Assembly: GCF_046600735.1 (NCBI RefSeq)
Contig: NZ_JBJMAW010000002.1
Location: 62,001 to 126,000, forward strand
Reading direction: 5' to 3'
DNA from: Novilysobacter_A longmucuonensis
GTDB lineage: Bacteria > Pseudomonadota > Gammaproteobacteria > Xanthomonadales > Xanthomonadaceae
Length of the DNA stretch: 64,000 nucleotides
How positions within the stretch are numbered: position 1 is the stretch's first letter; every line of letters begins with the position of its first letter. This document shows, in pieces, positions 52,893 through 61,586 of this stretch. The notes below the pieces were generated by a model. It had not been told where the DNA came from. It saw only the letters and a list, made by a program, of their open reading frames with translations, and did no database searches. Both the position numbers and the translations under genes were made by a program.

Positions 52893-54920
52893 ATGTCCCG
52901 ACGCTTCGCCCGGCTCCAGTTGCTTCCGCTTGCCCTGTCGCTGCTCGCAGGCCACGCCGCGGCCCGGCAACCGATTCCGATCGACTCCTTCGCACGCGTG
53001 CCGGAAATCCAGTCCGTGTCCATGAGCGCGGACGGACGCAACCTGGTTGCGATCGTTGCCGCCCCCGGCTCGGACCACCGGGAAACCGCATTGGCGACCT
53101 GGAACCTCGACGACCCGAAGGCCGGCGCAACGATCACCCCGTCCGGCGACCGCATGAAATTCATCGGCGCGAGCGCGATGAAGGCCGATCGCGTGCTGGT
53201 GCTCGGCAGGCAGGAGTGGACCGGGCGCCTCGCCGGGTGCGGCGAGGGCAAGACCTCCGGCGCGACCAGGACGTTCGTGTCGAAGGTCTATCTCACCGAC
53301 ACCTCGCACGATGGCTTCGACGAGGCGTTCGCCGACAAGACGCGGCGCATCGGAGTCAGCGAGGAGCTGCAGCGATGCCTGGAAATCGCCGGCACCGCCA
53401 GCCTGGTCAGCACGCTGCCGCTCGACCCCGACAACGTGATCGTCAACCAGCTCAACGAGATCACCCTGAGCGGCAGCTATCACCTCTATAACCTGCGCAC
53501 GAACGAGACGGAGCTTCTGTTCCGTGCCAACGGGCGTACCTCGCCGGGACTGTTCGACCCGCGCACCGGCAAGGTGCTCACCCGCGTCGAACTGGAGTCC
53601 GTCGGCGGCAGCGAGTACGAGCAGCGCATCTCGATCCTCGACGAGGAGACCGGCGAGTTCGAACTCCACGACAAGCTGTCCAACCGGCTGACCGAACGCC
53701 ATTCGGTCGGGATCGTCGGACGCGACGAAGCCACCGGCAAATACTACGTGCTCACCGATCTGTTCGCGGACCAGACGCAGGCGTGGATGTACGACCCGGC
53801 CAAGCGGGAATTCGATTCCGAGCCGCTGCTGGCGCATCCGCAGTTTTCGATCGGCAGCCTGATCTTCGGATCGCAACCGAGCGACTTCAATCGTGTCCTG
53901 GGATTCACTGTCGGCGACATGCAGCGCACGGCCGTGTACGTCGACCCTGAGATGCGCGCCATCCACGACGGCATCAAGGCGGCGTTCCCCGATCAGAGCG
54001 TCTCCATTGGCGGATACAACGACGATCGATCGCGCGTGCTGTTCACCACGCACAGCGCGCAGCACCCGCCGGCCTACCACCTGCTTCTGGACCGCAAGCG
54101 CGTGCAGACGCTGGGCAGCCAGCGTCCGTGGATCGAGGCCGGGGACATCGGCGAACAACGCTGGGTGAGCTATCGCGCACGCGACGGCATGCAGATTCCC
54201 GCGATCCTGGACCTTCCGGCCGGCTGGACCCCGAAGGACGGTCCGCTGCCGACGGTCATCCACCCGCACGGCGGCCCCTGGGCTCGCGATTACGGTGGCT
54301 GGGACATGTCGGGCTGGGTGCCGTTCCTGACCTCTCGCGGTTACGCGGTGCTGCGCCCGCAGTACCGCGGCTCCGCCGGCCTGGGCCGCGAGCTGTGGCT
54401 TGCCGGCGACTCGCAATGGGGCAAGGCGATGCAGGACGACAAGGACGACGGCGCGGCGTGGCTGGTCGAGCAGGGCATTGCCGATCGCGACCGCCTGGCA
54501 ATCTTCGGTTACTCCTACGGCGGCTTCGCGGCCGCGGCCGCGGCAGTGCGCCCCGACAGCCCTTACCAGTGTGCGATCTCCGGTGCGCCGGTTACTGATC
54601 TGGGCCGGCTTGGGACGAGCTGGAGCGAGGACCGGCTCCAGCGCATCCTGCAGGGGCGCACCGTCACGGGCATGGACCCGATGCGTAATGCCGACAAGGC
54701 CTCGCTTCCGATCCTGCTGTACGTCGGCGACCGCGACGTCCGCACGCCGGCGTTCCACGCGCGCGACTTCTACGAGGCCGCGCGCAGTCGCACGACGGCG
54801 AAGTTCGAGCTGATCCCCGACATGCCGCACAGCATGCCGTGGTACTACCGGCACCATCAGAAGACGCTGGGCCTGATCGAGCACTACCTTGCCGAGGAGT
54901 GCGGGCCGGAAGGGCTCTGA
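52893..54920 (+). CDS. Secreted S9 family (prolyl oligopeptidase-type) peptidase
   Basis: Serine peptidase of the alpha/beta-hydrolase class, exported by a signal peptide (LQLLPLALSLLAGHAAA). Residues about 30-390 form a beta-propeller-like region; the catalytic domain follows with PTVIHPHGGPWARDYGG, nucleophile Ser541 in GYSYGGFAAA, Asp615 in YVGDRDVRTP and His646 in DMPHSMPWYY. Start at MSRRFARLQ with AAGGA upstream; 675 residues. It lies 147 bp before a TonB-dependent receptor on the same strand, suggesting extracellular or periplasmic peptide breakdown coupled to uptake. Confidence 0.93.
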   Translation: MSRRFARLQLLPLALSLLAGHAAARQPIPIDSFARVPEIQSVSMSADGRNLVAIVAAPGSDHRETALATWNLDDPKAGATITPSGDRMKFIGASAMKADRVLVLGRQEWTGRLAGCGEGKTSGATRTFVSKVYLTDTSHDGFDEAFADKTRRIGVSEELQRCLEIAGTASLVSTLPLDPDNVIVNQLNEITLSGSYHLYNLRTNETELLFRANGRTSPGLFDPRTGKVLTRVELESVGGSEYEQRISILDEETGEFELHDKLSNRLTERHSVGIVGRDEATGKYYVLTDLFADQTQAWMYDPAKREFDSEPLLAHPQFSIGSLIFGSQPSDFNRVLGFTVGDMQRTAVYVDPEMRAIHDGIKAAFPDQSVSIGGYNDDRSRVLFTTHSAQHPPAYHLLLDRKRVQTLGSQRPWIEAGDIGEQRWVSYRARDGMQIPAILDLPAGWTPKDGPLPTVIHPHGGPWARDYGGWDMSGWVPFLTSRGYAVLRPQYRGSAGLGRELWLAGDSQWGKAMQDDKDDGAAWLVEQGIADRDRLAIFGYSYGGFAAAAAAVRPDSPYQCAISGAPVTDLGRLGTSWSEDRLQRILQGRTVTGMDPMRNADKASLPILLYVGDRDVRTPAFHARDFYEAARSRTTAKFELIPDMPHSMPWYYRHHQKTLGLIEHYLAEECGPEGL

Positions 54921-54984
54921 TCCAGCCGCCGATGCAGGTGTCCAGCCGCCCGCGGCTTGGCCAGAGCTCAGGCCCGGGAGCGGC

Positions 54985-55013
54985 TTGCAACCACCTCTCA
55001 CGCCATGTATACA
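54985..55013 (+). promoter_or_regulatory. Likely promoter of the TonB-dependent receptor
   Basis: TTGCAA and TATACA are spaced by 17 bp, about 55 bp before the start codon. The leader contains CTTTAACG twice (TCTTTAACGATGCTTTAACG), which could be an operator, though no regulator gene is nearby. Confidence 0.5.
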
Positions 55014-55067
55014 TTCATCGGTCTTTAACGATGCTTTAACGCAGTCATCACCCAGGGGAAACAAGCA

Positions 55068-58016
55068 ATGCAGATGCGCAACACAACACGCGGGCCCAAG
55101 CTCCTGCCGCTGGCAGTCGCCGTGCTCGCAGGCCTACACAGCGTCGCAGCCGTGGCCCAGTCCGAGACCGACGCGCAGCAGGAGCAGACTCAGCAGCAGG
55201 AGGAGGCGCAGCAACAGGCGCAGGCCCCGCAGGAGGACGTGGTCGTCGAGCTAGACCGCCTGACCGTCACCGGCTCGCTCCTGCGCCGGGTCGAGTACGA
55301 CTCCGTCTCGCCTGTCCAGGTCATCACCGCGGACACCAACATCGCCCTCGGCCAGGTCGAAGCCGCCGAGTTCCTGCAGAGCTCGAGCATTGCCGCGGGC
55401 TCCACCCAGATCAACAACCAGTTCAGCGGCTTCGTCATCGAGGGCGGCGCGGGCGTGCAGACCGTTTCCTTGCGCGGTCTCGGTGCGCAGCGCTCGCTGG
55501 TCCTGCTGAACGGCCAGCGCCCGGGGCCGGCCGGCACCCGCGGCCAGGTCGGCGCATTCGACCTCAACGTCATCCCGACCTCGATCATCCAGCGCGTCGA
55601 GCTGCTGAAGGACGGCAGCTCCTCGATCTACGGCTCGGACGCGGTGGCCGGCGTGGCCAACGTCATCACCCGCAAAAACATCGATCGTCCCGAGATCACC
55701 GTCAATGCCCGCGCGCCGTTCGACGGCGGTGGTGAAACCTTCACCGTCTCCGGCGCGACCGGCTGGAACTTCGACCGCGGCGCCATCACGCTGGCGGCCG
55801 AGTGGTTCAAGCGCGAGCCGCTGAAGGTCGGTGATCGCGACTTCTTCCAGTGTTCCGAGGGCCTGTTCACCGATGCGGAAGGCAACCGCATCGACCGCGA
55901 GGACCGTTCGATCCTCGCCGGCACCGAACTCGCCGGCTGCAGCAACCTGTATGCGAATACGGTGATCGACGCCCTGACCGGCGCCCGCTATATCCCGTCG
56001 CCGGACGGCACGACCGTGGGCCTGATCCCGGGCTACCGCCCTCGCCGGAATGAGACCTACATCGGTCCCGGCGGACAGGCCTTCTACGAGGACGTGCTGA
56101 ACTTCGATTTCTACGGCGACCAGTACATCAGCAATGAACTGGAGCGTTTCAGCATCTACTCCGGCGCCGAATTCGCGTTCGGCAGCGTCAACTGGAATGG
56201 CGAGGTGCTGCTCAACCGCCGTGAGAACGAGTCCAGGCGCTTCCGTCAGTTCTTCCCGCTGGTGGGTGGCTCAACCTCTCGCATTCCGTTCTTCAGCTAC
56301 GCCAACGACCCCGACTACGCCGCTGCGGTTCCGTCGGGTCTGGCCCAGCCGGTGATACCGTTCCGCTCCAACGGCAACGAGTCGGTCGATTACTACTACG
56401 TGTCCACCGGTCTGGACGGCCTGGTCACCTGGACCGACACGTGGGCCTGGCAGGTCGATACCGGCTATTCGCGCTCGGACGGCGACTACTCCAGCCTCGG
56501 TATCGTCGCCTCGCGTTCGGGCGATGTCCGCTTCGACGACAGCGCCCCGGTGATCGACTACTTCGACCCCGCCGTACTGAACGGCGATCGTATGGACGAG
56601 CTGGAAGCGCAGATCGGCCAGTGGCATACCGGAAACACCGTCTATGACCAGTTGACGTTCAGGAGCTTCGCCACCGGTGAGCTGTTCGACCTGCCGGCCG
56701 GCGCGGTGGCTGCCGCGGTCGGCGTGGAGTACCGCGACTACAGCATCGACGACCAGCCCAGCGATCTGTCCAGGACCGGCGACCTGTGGGGCCAGTCCTC
56801 GGCCCAGGTCACCAAGGGCGAAGACAGCGTCAAGGAACTCTTCGCGGAGTTGGAAGTGCCGCTTATCAGTGGCGTGCCTGGCTTCGAGGAGCTCAAGGCG
56901 AATGTGTCCGGACGTACCTTTGAGTACGACTCCATCGAGGGCAGCGACAGCATCTGGAAGTTCGGCATGAGCTGGCAGATGACGCCGTCGCTCCGTGTAC
57001 GCGGCACCCGCGGCACTTCGTTTCGCGCTCCGGGGCTGTACGAGCTGTATCTGGGCAACCAGACCGGCTTCGTCAGCCAGCTGGCCATCGACCCCTGCAT
57101 CGACTGGGGACAACGCGACAACGAGTTCCTCCGCGCGAATTGCGCTGCTGCCGGCATTCCGGCCGACTTCGCAGGCGGTAGCTCGTCGGCCACGATCGTA
57201 TCCGGCGGCGGCGCCGGCGTGCTGAGACCGGAAAGCTCGCTGGCCGAAACGGTCGGCGTCGTGTTCACGCCGGAGTTCGCCGACTTCAGCGTGGCGCTGG
57301 ACTACTGGTCCTACGACATCAGCGACACGATCTCGCAACTCGGTGGCGGCGCCATCCTGGGCGGCTGCTACGGCGCACCGGTGTTCCCCAACGCGTTCTG
57401 CAACCTGTTCGACCGCAACCCGGCCGACCACCCGACGGCGCCGCACGCGATCACCCTGGTCCGCGACTCGTATCTCAATGTGAACAAGCTGAAGACTCGC
57501 GGCTACGATCTGCTGTTCCGTTACGAGCGGGATTTCGGGGCAGGCAACCTGGAGGTCGAGGGCAACTTCACCTACGTGATGGAGGATTTCGAGCAGTTCT
57601 TCGACTCCTCGCAGGCCAGCGGCTTCGACAACGACGACCGCAATGGTTCCATCAGCCGTCCGAAGGTCGTCGGCAATCTCCGCACCGCTTTCGAGCGCAA
57701 CGATTGGACCTTGAACTGGTTCATGGACTACGTCCACGGCACCAACAGTCTGAACCAGTCGCCGAACACCAGCTACTTCGGGTTCCAGAACGCAAGGCGT
57801 GATGTGACTGCCGATCGCGTGGTGTATCACGGTGCCTCGGTGTTCTATGACCAGCCCAACTGGTCGGTCCTGGTTGGTGTCCGCAACATCTTCGACACCG
57901 CGCCACCGCAGGTTTCCAGCGGCGTGGCCACCCGTTACGGCAACACCCCGGCCTTCGCCACGCAGTACGACTGGCTCGGCCGGACCGGCTATGTGCAATT
58001 CCGGTACAAGTTCTGA
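55068..58016 (+). CDS. TonB-dependent outer-membrane receptor
   Basis: A 982-residue outer-membrane transporter. After the signal peptide (ending VAAVAQS) comes a Gln/Glu-rich stretch of about 30 residues, then the TonB-box-like DRLTVTGSLLRRVEYD, the plug domain (VSPVQVITADTN, GVQTVSLRGLGAQRSLVLLNGQR, VELLKDGSSSIYGSDAVAGVANVITRK) and a 22-strand barrel ending GRTGYVQFRYKF with the usual C-terminal Phe. No cobalamin or siderophore feature stands out. Barrel Cys pairs occur (CSEG...CSN; CIDW...CAA). The gene has its own terminator; the neighbouring peptidase suggests peptide substrates (inference). Confidence 0.95.
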   Translation: MQMRNTTRGPKLLPLAVAVLAGLHSVAAVAQSETDAQQEQTQQQEEAQQQAQAPQEDVVVELDRLTVTGSLLRRVEYDSVSPVQVITADTNIALGQVEAAEFLQSSSIAAGSTQINNQFSGFVIEGGAGVQTVSLRGLGAQRSLVLLNGQRPGPAGTRGQVGAFDLNVIPTSIIQRVELLKDGSSSIYGSDAVAGVANVITRKNIDRPEITVNARAPFDGGGETFTVSGATGWNFDRGAITLAAEWFKREPLKVGDRDFFQCSEGLFTDAEGNRIDREDRSILAGTELAGCSNLYANTVIDALTGARYIPSPDGTTVGLIPGYRPRRNETYIGPGGQAFYEDVLNFDFYGDQYISNELERFSIYSGAEFAFGSVNWNGEVLLNRRENESRRFRQFFPLVGGSTSRIPFFSYANDPDYAAAVPSGLAQPVIPFRSNGNESVDYYYVSTGLDGLVTWTDTWAWQVDTGYSRSDGDYSSLGIVASRSGDVRFDDSAPVIDYFDPAVLNGDRMDELEAQIGQWHTGNTVYDQLTFRSFATGELFDLPAGAVAAAVGVEYRDYSIDDQPSDLSRTGDLWGQSSAQVTKGEDSVKELFAELEVPLISGVPGFEELKANVSGRTFEYDSIEGSDSIWKFGMSWQMTPSLRVRGTRGTSFRAPGLYELYLGNQTGFVSQLAIDPCIDWGQRDNEFLRANCAAAGIPADFAGGSSSATIVSGGGAGVLRPESSLAETVGVVFTPEFADFSVALDYWSYDISDTISQLGGGAILGGCYGAPVFPNAFCNLFDRNPADHPTAPHAITLVRDSYLNVNKLKTRGYDLLFRYERDFGAGNLEVEGNFTYVMEDFEQFFDSSQASGFDNDDRNGSISRPKVVGNLRTAFERNDWTLNWFMDYVHGTNSLNQSPNTSYFGFQNARRDVTADRVVYHGASVFYDQPNWSVLVGVRNIFDTAPPQVSSGVATRYGNTPAFATQYDWLGRTGYVQFRYKF

Positions 58017-58043
58017 TGTCCTGATCTAGCAATTGCCACGAAG

Positions 58044-58074
58044 AAGAGGCGACGCTTGCGTCGCCTCTTTTTTT
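58044..58074 (+). terminator. Intrinsic terminator after the TonB-dependent receptor
   Basis: An 11-bp perfect stem AAGAGGCGACG/CGTCGCCTCTT with loop CTTG is followed by a run of T residues. Confidence 0.92.
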
Positions 58075-58198
58075 GCCGAATCCATGGCAGGAGTACTGCC
58101 CTGCCCAGCCATCCCTCGATATCCAGTCGATGCGATATAAAGGGCCTGGGCCGGGCAGCCGCGCCCGGATGCGCTTGCCGAAACCCTGGGAGGGGACC

Positions 58199-58642
58199 AT
58201 GCGTAACAAGCTACTTGCCGTGCTGCTCACCGTCCCGCTGCTGGGCGTTTCCACCGGGGTGCTCGCGCAGTCGCCGGTCGGCACCTGGACCACCATCGAC
58301 GACGAGACCGGCCGGCCCAAGTCTGTGGTGGAAATCTACCGAGCGGGCGACGGCAGCCTGGCCGGGCGGGTCAACGAGGTGCTGCAGTCCGAGCAAGGCC
58401 CGGATCCGGTCTGCGACCAGTGCCCGGGCGAGCGCAGGGACCAGCCGGTCGAGGGCATGGAGATCCTGTGGGGCATCAGCCGCAATGGCGAGGTGTGGGA
58501 CGGCGGCAAGATCCTCGACCCGGCCAGCGGCAAAATCTACTCGGTCAGGCTCAAGCCGATCGAGGCCGGCAGCAAGCTGGAGGTTCGCGGCTTCATCGGA
58601 TTCTCGCTGCTGGGGCGCACCCAGACCTGGGTTCGACAGTAG
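58199..58642 (+). CDS. DUF2147 family secreted protein
   Basis: A 147-residue protein with a signal peptide (LLAVLLTVPLLGVSTGVLAQ). The mature domain begins SPVGTWTTIDDETGRPKSVVEIYR and contains CDQCPGERRDQPVEGMEILWG, matching the DUF2147 lipocalin-like family; the final part GFIGFSLLGRTQTWVR is also typical. Function is not established. GGAGGGGA precedes the ATG, and TATAAA at 58136 may be its -10. It is enclosed by two terminators, so it is probably a single-gene unit. Confidence 0.85.
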   Translation: MRNKLLAVLLTVPLLGVSTGVLAQSPVGTWTTIDDETGRPKSVVEIYRAGDGSLAGRVNEVLQSEQGPDPVCDQCPGERRDQPVEGMEILWGISRNGEVWDGGKILDPASGKIYSVRLKPIEAGSKLEVRGFIGFSLLGRTQTWVRQ

Positions 58643-58670
58643 CCGGGCACCGCACCAGGACACGCCTGCC

Positions 58671-58695
58671 AAGCCCGGCCACGCCGGGCTTTTTT
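58671..58695 (+). terminator. Intrinsic terminator after the DUF2147 gene
   Basis: A 9-bp stem AAGCCCGGC/GCCGGGCTT with a 3-nt loop is followed by TTTT. It lies 28 bp past the stop codon. Confidence 0.88.
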
Positions 58696-58802
58696 GTGTC
58701 TTTGCGCAGGTCAACAAGTCGCCGCAGCATCCGCAGACGCACGGCGGGAGCGCGGTCATGCGCATGCGATAATCGCGCCTCTTTCATCCAGCCGATCGTC
58801 CC

Positions 58803-60908
58803 ATGCCCCGCGAGTTCGTCGTCACCTGCGCCCTGCCCTACGCCAACGGCCCGCTGCACCTGGGCCACCTGGTCGGCTACATCCAGGGCGACATCTGGTC
58901 GCGCGCGCAGCGCTTGGCCGGCCACACCGCGCATTTTGTCTGCGCCGATGACACCCACGGCACCCCGATCATGCTTGCCGCGGAAAAGGCCGGCACCACG
59001 CCGGAAGCCTTCATCGCCCAGGTCCAGGCCGGTCACGAGCGCGACTTCGCCGATTTCGGCGTGGCCTTCGACCACTACGACTCCACCCACTCGCCGCGTA
59101 ACCGCGCGCTGACCGAGGCGATCTACGCCAAGCTCGACAACAACGGCCACATCAAGCGCCGCTCGGTCGCGCAGCTGTTCGATCCGGCCAAGGGCATGTT
59201 CCTGCCCGACCGCTACGTCAAGGGCATCTGCCCCAATTGCGGCACCCCCGACCAGTACGGCGACAACTGCGAGCATTGCGGCGCGACCTACGCACCGACC
59301 GAGCTCAAGCAGCCACGCTCGGTGATCAGCGGCGCCGCGCCCGAGCTGCGCGAGTCGGAGCACTTCTTTTTCGAGGTCGGCGGCTTCGCGGCCTTCCTGC
59401 GCGAGTGGCTGGCCGGCGATGTCGCCGCGCCTGGCGTCAAGGCCAAGCTGTGCGAATGGCTGGATGCCGAGGGCGGCCTGCGCGCCTGGGACATCTCGCG
59501 CGACGAGCCGTACTTCGGCTTCGAGATCCCGGGCCACCCGGGCAAGTACCTGTATGTCTGGATCGACGCGCCGATCGGCTACCTCAGCAGCTTCCAGGCG
59601 CTGTGCGAACGCGAAGGTCTGGATTTCTTCTCCTATCTCGCACGCGACAGCCAGGCCGAGCTGCACCACTTCATCGGCAAGGACATCGTCAACTTCCACG
59701 GCCTGTTCTGGCCGGCGGTACTGCACGGCGCCGGCTTCCGTGCGCCGACCCGGCTGCATGTCAACGGTTACCTGACGGTCGACGGCGCCAAGATGTCCAA
59801 GTCGCGCGGCACTTTCATCATGGCGCGCAGCTACCTCGATGCCGGGCTCGATCCCGAGGCGCTGCGTTATTACTACGCCGCCAAGACCTCCGGCGGCGTC
59901 GACGACCTCGACCTGAACCTGGCCGACTTCGTCGCGAGGGTGAATTCGGACCTGGTCGGCAAGTTCGTCAATCTTGCCAGCCGCTGCGCCGGCTTCATCG
60001 GCAAGCGCTTCGACGGCTGCCTCGCGGACGCGCTGCCGGACCAGGCGATGTACGCGCGTTTCGTCGCCCAGCTCGCACCGATCGCGCAGGCCTACGCCCG
60101 CAATGAAGCCGCCGTCGCGCTGCGCCTGACCATGGCGCTGGCCGATGAAGCCAACCGTTACATCGACGACCGCAAGCCATGGGTGCTGGGCAAGCAGGAC
60201 GGCGCCGAGGCCGAGTTGCACGCGGTGTGCACCCAGGGGCTGAACCTGTTTCGGGTGCTGGCCGCCGCGCTCAAACCGGTGCTGCCGCGGGTGTCCTCGC
60301 AGGCCGAGGCATTCCTCGCCGCGCCGGTGTCGGTCTGGAGCGACCTGGATGCGCCGCTGCTGTCGCATCGCATCGCCGCCTACACGCCCCTGTTCACCCG
60401 AATCGATCCGAAGCAGATCCAGGCCATGACCGAAGCCAGCAAGGAATCCATGAAGCCGACCGAAGCAGATGTCCTTGTAGGAGCGGCTTCAGCCGCGAAG
60501 CCAGAGGCAACGGACATCGGGAAAAAGCCCGCGGCTGAAGCCGCTCCTGCAAAAGCGGGTACGAAGGAGAACACCGGCGTCATCGGCATCGACGATTTCG
60601 CCAAACTCGACCTGCGCATCGCCAGAGTGGCGCTGTGCGAGTTAGTCGAAGGCTCCGACAAGCTGCTGCGCTTCGAACTGGATGCTGGCGAGCTTGGCCG
60701 GCGGCAGATTTTCTCCGGGGTTCGCGCCGCATACGGCGAGCCGGAGAAACTGGTCGGCCGCAATGTGGTGTTCATCGCCAACCTGGCACCGCGCAAGATG
60801 CGCTTCGGGATCAGCGAAGGCATGATTTTGTCGGCCGGTTTCGATGGCGGCGGGGTGTTTTTGCTCGATGTCGATGCCGGCGCCGAGCCGGGTATGCCGG
60901 TGCGTTGA
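58803..60908 (+). CDS. metG: Methionyl-tRNA synthetase with in-frame REP insertion
   Basis: Charges tRNA-Met and the initiator tRNA. The 701-residue protein has the HIGH-type motif YANGPLHLGH (13-22), zinc-binding cysteines in CPNCGTPDQYGDNCEHCG (from 143), KMSKS at 330-334, the anticodon-binding helical domain to about 545 and the C-terminal EMAP/Trbp111 dimerisation domain (from about 597, IDDFAKLDLRIARV). Between the last two domains, residues about 559-583 are encoded by a complete REP inverted pair. The insertion keeps the frame open, adding an Ala/Lys-rich linker. GATAAT at 58768 is a possible -10. Confidence 0.97.
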   Translation: MPREFVVTCALPYANGPLHLGHLVGYIQGDIWSRAQRLAGHTAHFVCADDTHGTPIMLAAEKAGTTPEAFIAQVQAGHERDFADFGVAFDHYDSTHSPRNRALTEAIYAKLDNNGHIKRRSVAQLFDPAKGMFLPDRYVKGICPNCGTPDQYGDNCEHCGATYAPTELKQPRSVISGAAPELRESEHFFFEVGGFAAFLREWLAGDVAAPGVKAKLCEWLDAEGGLRAWDISRDEPYFGFEIPGHPGKYLYVWIDAPIGYLSSFQALCEREGLDFFSYLARDSQAELHHFIGKDIVNFHGLFWPAVLHGAGFRAPTRLHVNGYLTVDGAKMSKSRGTFIMARSYLDAGLDPEALRYYYAAKTSGGVDDLDLNLADFVARVNSDLVGKFVNLASRCAGFIGKRFDGCLADALPDQAMYARFVAQLAPIAQAYARNEAAVALRLTMALADEANRYIDDRKPWVLGKQDGAEAELHAVCTQGLNLFRVLAAALKPVLPRVSSQAEAFLAAPVSVWSDLDAPLLSHRIAAYTPLFTRIDPKQIQAMTEASKESMKPTEADVLVGAASAAKPEATDIGKKPAAEAAPAKAGTKENTGVIGIDDFAKLDLRIARVALCELVEGSDKLLRFELDAGELGRRQIFSGVRAAYGEPEKLVGRNVVFIANLAPRKMRFGISEGMILSAGFDGGGVFLLDVDAGAEPGMPVR
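60477..60550. repeat. REP inverted pair inside the metG coding sequence
   Basis: GTAGGAGCGGCTTCAGCCGC and the inverted CGCGGCTGAAGCCGCTCCTG lie within metG, read as VGAASAA and AAEAAPAK. The right-hand head has TGC instead of TAC. Frame and strand of the left copy avoid the TAG of its head. Confidence 0.95.
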
Positions 60909-60910
60909 AA

Positions 60911-61058
60911 TGAGAAGCGAGTGAATAGAAGTGAGCAGTGAGAGTAAGGGCGCCATGTCTTTCGCGCTCACTTCTCACTTCTCAACGGTCACTCCTGCGG
61001 ACGCCCCGTGAGGGTGAAGCGATCTCTCAGTCCTCACTCCTAGACTCTCACTCCTGCT
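60911..61058. repeat. Heptamer-period repeats between metG and the RnfB-like gene
   Basis: Units TGAGAAG, CGAGTGA, ATAGAAG, TGAGCAG, TGAGAGT follow metG; the complementary CTCACTT, CTCACTT and several CACTCCT units come later. Both sets have a 7-bp period. The array runs up to the start codon of the next gene. Confidence 0.7.
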
Positions 61059-61060
61059 TC

Positions 61061-61471
61061 ATGGATCTCACCGAACGCCTCGATCGCCTGCTGCCACAGA
61101 CCCAATGCGGCCAGTGCGGCTATGACGGCTGCCGGCCCTACGCCGAGGCGATGGCGGCCGGGGAGGCCGGCGTCGAGCGGTGTCCGCCCGGCGGCGATTC
61201 CGGCGCGCGCGCACTCGCCTGCTTGCTCGGCGTCAGTGGCAAGCCCTACGACCGCAGCCGCGGCGCGCACAAGCCGCCCCAGGTCGCGCTGGTGGTGGAA
61301 GCCGACTGCATCGGCTGCACCAAGTGCATCCAGGCCTGCCCGGTCGATGCGATCATCGGCGGCAACAAGCACATGCACACCGTGATCGAGCCGCTGTGCA
61401 CCGGCTGCGAGCTGTGCGTCCCGGCCTGCCCGGTGGACTGCATCGTGCTGGTGGCGCCGCAGGTGCCGTAG
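61061..61471 (+). CDS. rnfB: RnfB/RsxB-like ferredoxin, soluble form
   Basis: A 136-residue iron-sulfur protein. The N-terminal RnfB-type cluster motif is CGQCGYDGCRPYAEAMAAG with a fourth cysteine in VERCPPGG; two [4Fe-4S] ferredoxin motifs follow, CIGCTKCIQACPVD and CTGCELCVPACPVD. It lacks the N-terminal membrane helix of true RnfB and no rnfA/C/D/G/E genes are adjacent, so the partner is unknown. Start at MDLTERLDRLLPQTQ; no ribosome-binding site is visible because the heptamer array reaches the ATG. Confidence 0.85.
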   Translation: MDLTERLDRLLPQTQCGQCGYDGCRPYAEAMAAGEAGVERCPPGGDSGARALACLLGVSGKPYDRSRGAHKPPQVALVVEADCIGCTKCIQACPVDAIIGGNKHMHTVIEPLCTGCELCVPACPVDCIVLVAPQVP

Positions 61472-61586
61472 ACGATCAGCCGAGCAAGCTAGGCTCTACG
61501 GGCGCCTGTGTAGGAGCGGCTTCAGCCGCGATCCGGAGCCGGCGCCGGCGCGGCGTCTCCACGATCGCGGCTGAAGCCGCTCCTAC
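61468..61586. repeat. Degenerate GAGCAAGC element plus REP pair
   Basis: A degenerate GTAG...CCGAGCAAGCTAGGCTCTAC element (61468-61500) is followed by a REP pair (61510-61586). TAG of the first head coincides with the RnfB-like stop; TAG of the last head, on the minus strand, is the stop of the TraB/GumN gene. Confidence 0.75.

Noticed and set aside
52629..55064. Minus-strand frame of about 810 codons opposite the S9 peptidase
   Set aside because: The plus strand has signal peptide, catalytic triad and family motifs; the antisense frame runs through repeats and lacks motifs.
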